Source of the DNA: DATAUK01 sp036268295
GTDB lineage: Bacteria; Actinomycetota; Actinomycetes; JAFAQI01
Reading direction: 5' to 3'
NCBI GenBank assembly: GCA_036268295.1
Contig: DATAUK010000065.1
Span: forward strand, 1 to 22,667
DNA: 22,667 nt
The notes under the pieces are model-generated. The model had not been told where the DNA came from. It ran no database searches and worked only from the letters and a program-made list of their open reading frames with translations. Shown in pieces: positions 22,240 to 22,667 of the stretch (its first letter is position 1; each line of letters opens with the position of its first letter). A program made the translations under genes and the position numbers.

Positions 22240-22667
22240 ATGATTCGAGCCAAGACGACTCTGTGCCTCGGCGTGACGGCGATCGTCGCGAGTCTGGGAC
22301 TTGCCGCCTGCGGCAGTAGTGGCAGCAGCCCGGCAGCCAACTCCCCGAGCAGCCCGAGCGGCTCCAACTCCTCGGGCGGACCGGCGCCGGCCGCCAACAT
22401 CGGCAACGCCGCCGGCACCGGCGCACCGTTCGCTCAGAAGGTGCCGTTGAATCCCAGCACGGCGAAGGGCGGGACGCTGAACGTCGGCTCGGTGGCCGAC
22501 GTGGACTACCTGGACCCGGCGCGTAGCTACTATGCGTTCAGCTGGGATATTCACCAGCTGATCAACCGGACGCTTCTGACCTACCCGGATGGCGACACCT
22601 CGGCGGCTTTGGTTCCGACTGGTGACATTGCGACCGGGCCGGCGACGCCGACCGGCGGCGGCAAGGT
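22240..22667 (+). CDS. ABC transporter substrate-binding lipoprotein (family 5), 3'-truncated by window edge
   Basis: 142 codons are visible before the window ends. The N-terminus is a lipoprotein signal peptide (MIRAKTTLCLGVTAIVASLG) with lipobox L21-A22-A23-C24. A low-complexity Ser/Gly/Pro/Asn linker runs to about residue 65. The mature domain starts with GGTLNVGSVADVDYLDPARS and HQLINRTLLTYP, the usual opening of SBP family 5 (oligopeptide/nickel/oligosaccharide-type) binding proteins. The start is fixed by GAAAGGA (22228-22234) 5 nt before the ATG. It is separated from the amidoligase by 252 nt and probably has its own promoter, although I could not identify one there. The solute cannot be told from this part; the nearby xylose genes make a sugar or oligosaccharide possible. 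Confidence 0.9.
   Translation, partial: MIRAKTTLCLGVTAIVASLGLAACGSSGSSPAANSPSSPSGSNSSGGPAPAANIGNAAGTGAPFAQKVPLNPSTAKGGTLNVGSVADVDYLDPARSYYAFSWDIHQLINRTLLTYPDGDTSAALVPTGDIATGPATPTGGGK

Noticed and set aside
1..22667. Mobile element, CRISPR, tRNA or prophage content
   Set aside because: No transposase, integrase, regular spaced repeats or cloverleaf with a TTCGAATC-type arm was found in any intergenic stretch.

Overview
The window comes from a high-GC Gram-positive bacterium of the Actinomycetota. Codon third positions are strongly G/C, GTG and TTG starts are frequent, and stop/start overlaps are common. The family content fits as well: a GAF-ANTAR regulator, a PaaX-family regulator, a SigE-family ECF sigma factor, actinobacterial-type XylA and XylB with a ROK repressor, and a choice-of-anchor Q beta-helix protein. 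I cannot name a genus. I see no tRNA, rRNA, CRISPR array, transposase or integrase.

Layout. (1) 1-3619: the 3' part of a secreted Ig-like-domain protein, a GAF-ANTAR RNA-binding regulator on the minus strand, and a small secreted protein. (2) 3620-4011: a convergent intergenic stretch with hairpins only. (3) 4012-11030: an aryl-CoA degradation locus. Two leftward operons (CoA ligase to fused monooxygenase/OYE reductase; crotonase to SDR to RidA-like protein) flank a rightward PaaX-family regulator. The combination closely resembles the aerobic 2-aminobenzoyl-CoA (anthranilate) pathway. (4) 11213-13072: a large exported beta-helix protein. (5) 13164-15469: a cupin interrupted by an in-frame TGA, a Gfo/Idh/MocA dehydrogenase, and an overlapping sugar isomerase/epimerase-like TIM barrel. 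(6) 15487-19170: a divergent xylose locus, xylB-xylR (ROK) on the minus strand and xylA on the plus strand. A promoter and an overlapping palindromic operator are readable between them. (7) 19314-21987: a tightly coupled three-gene operon of ECF sigma factor, single-pass membrane protein with four ~49-residue repeats, and amidoligase-family enzyme. (8) 22240 to the right edge: the start of a family-5 ABC transporter substrate-binding lipoprotein.

How they work together. In region 3 the ligase would make an aryl-CoA thioester, and the fused flavoenzyme would hydroxylate and reduce the ring. The crotonase, SDR and RidA-like proteins would then handle the beta-oxidation-like and deamination steps under PaaX-type control. 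The same 10-mer, TACGCGATAC, lies upstream of both enzyme operons. Regions 5, 6 and 8 suggest uptake and breakdown of a pentose or related polyol.

The best candidate for an undescribed system is region 7. A sigma factor, a repeat-bearing membrane protein in the usual anti-sigma position, and a peptide/amide-bond-forming enzyme are translationally coupled, which suggests surface-protein or cell-wall modification tied to envelope signalling.
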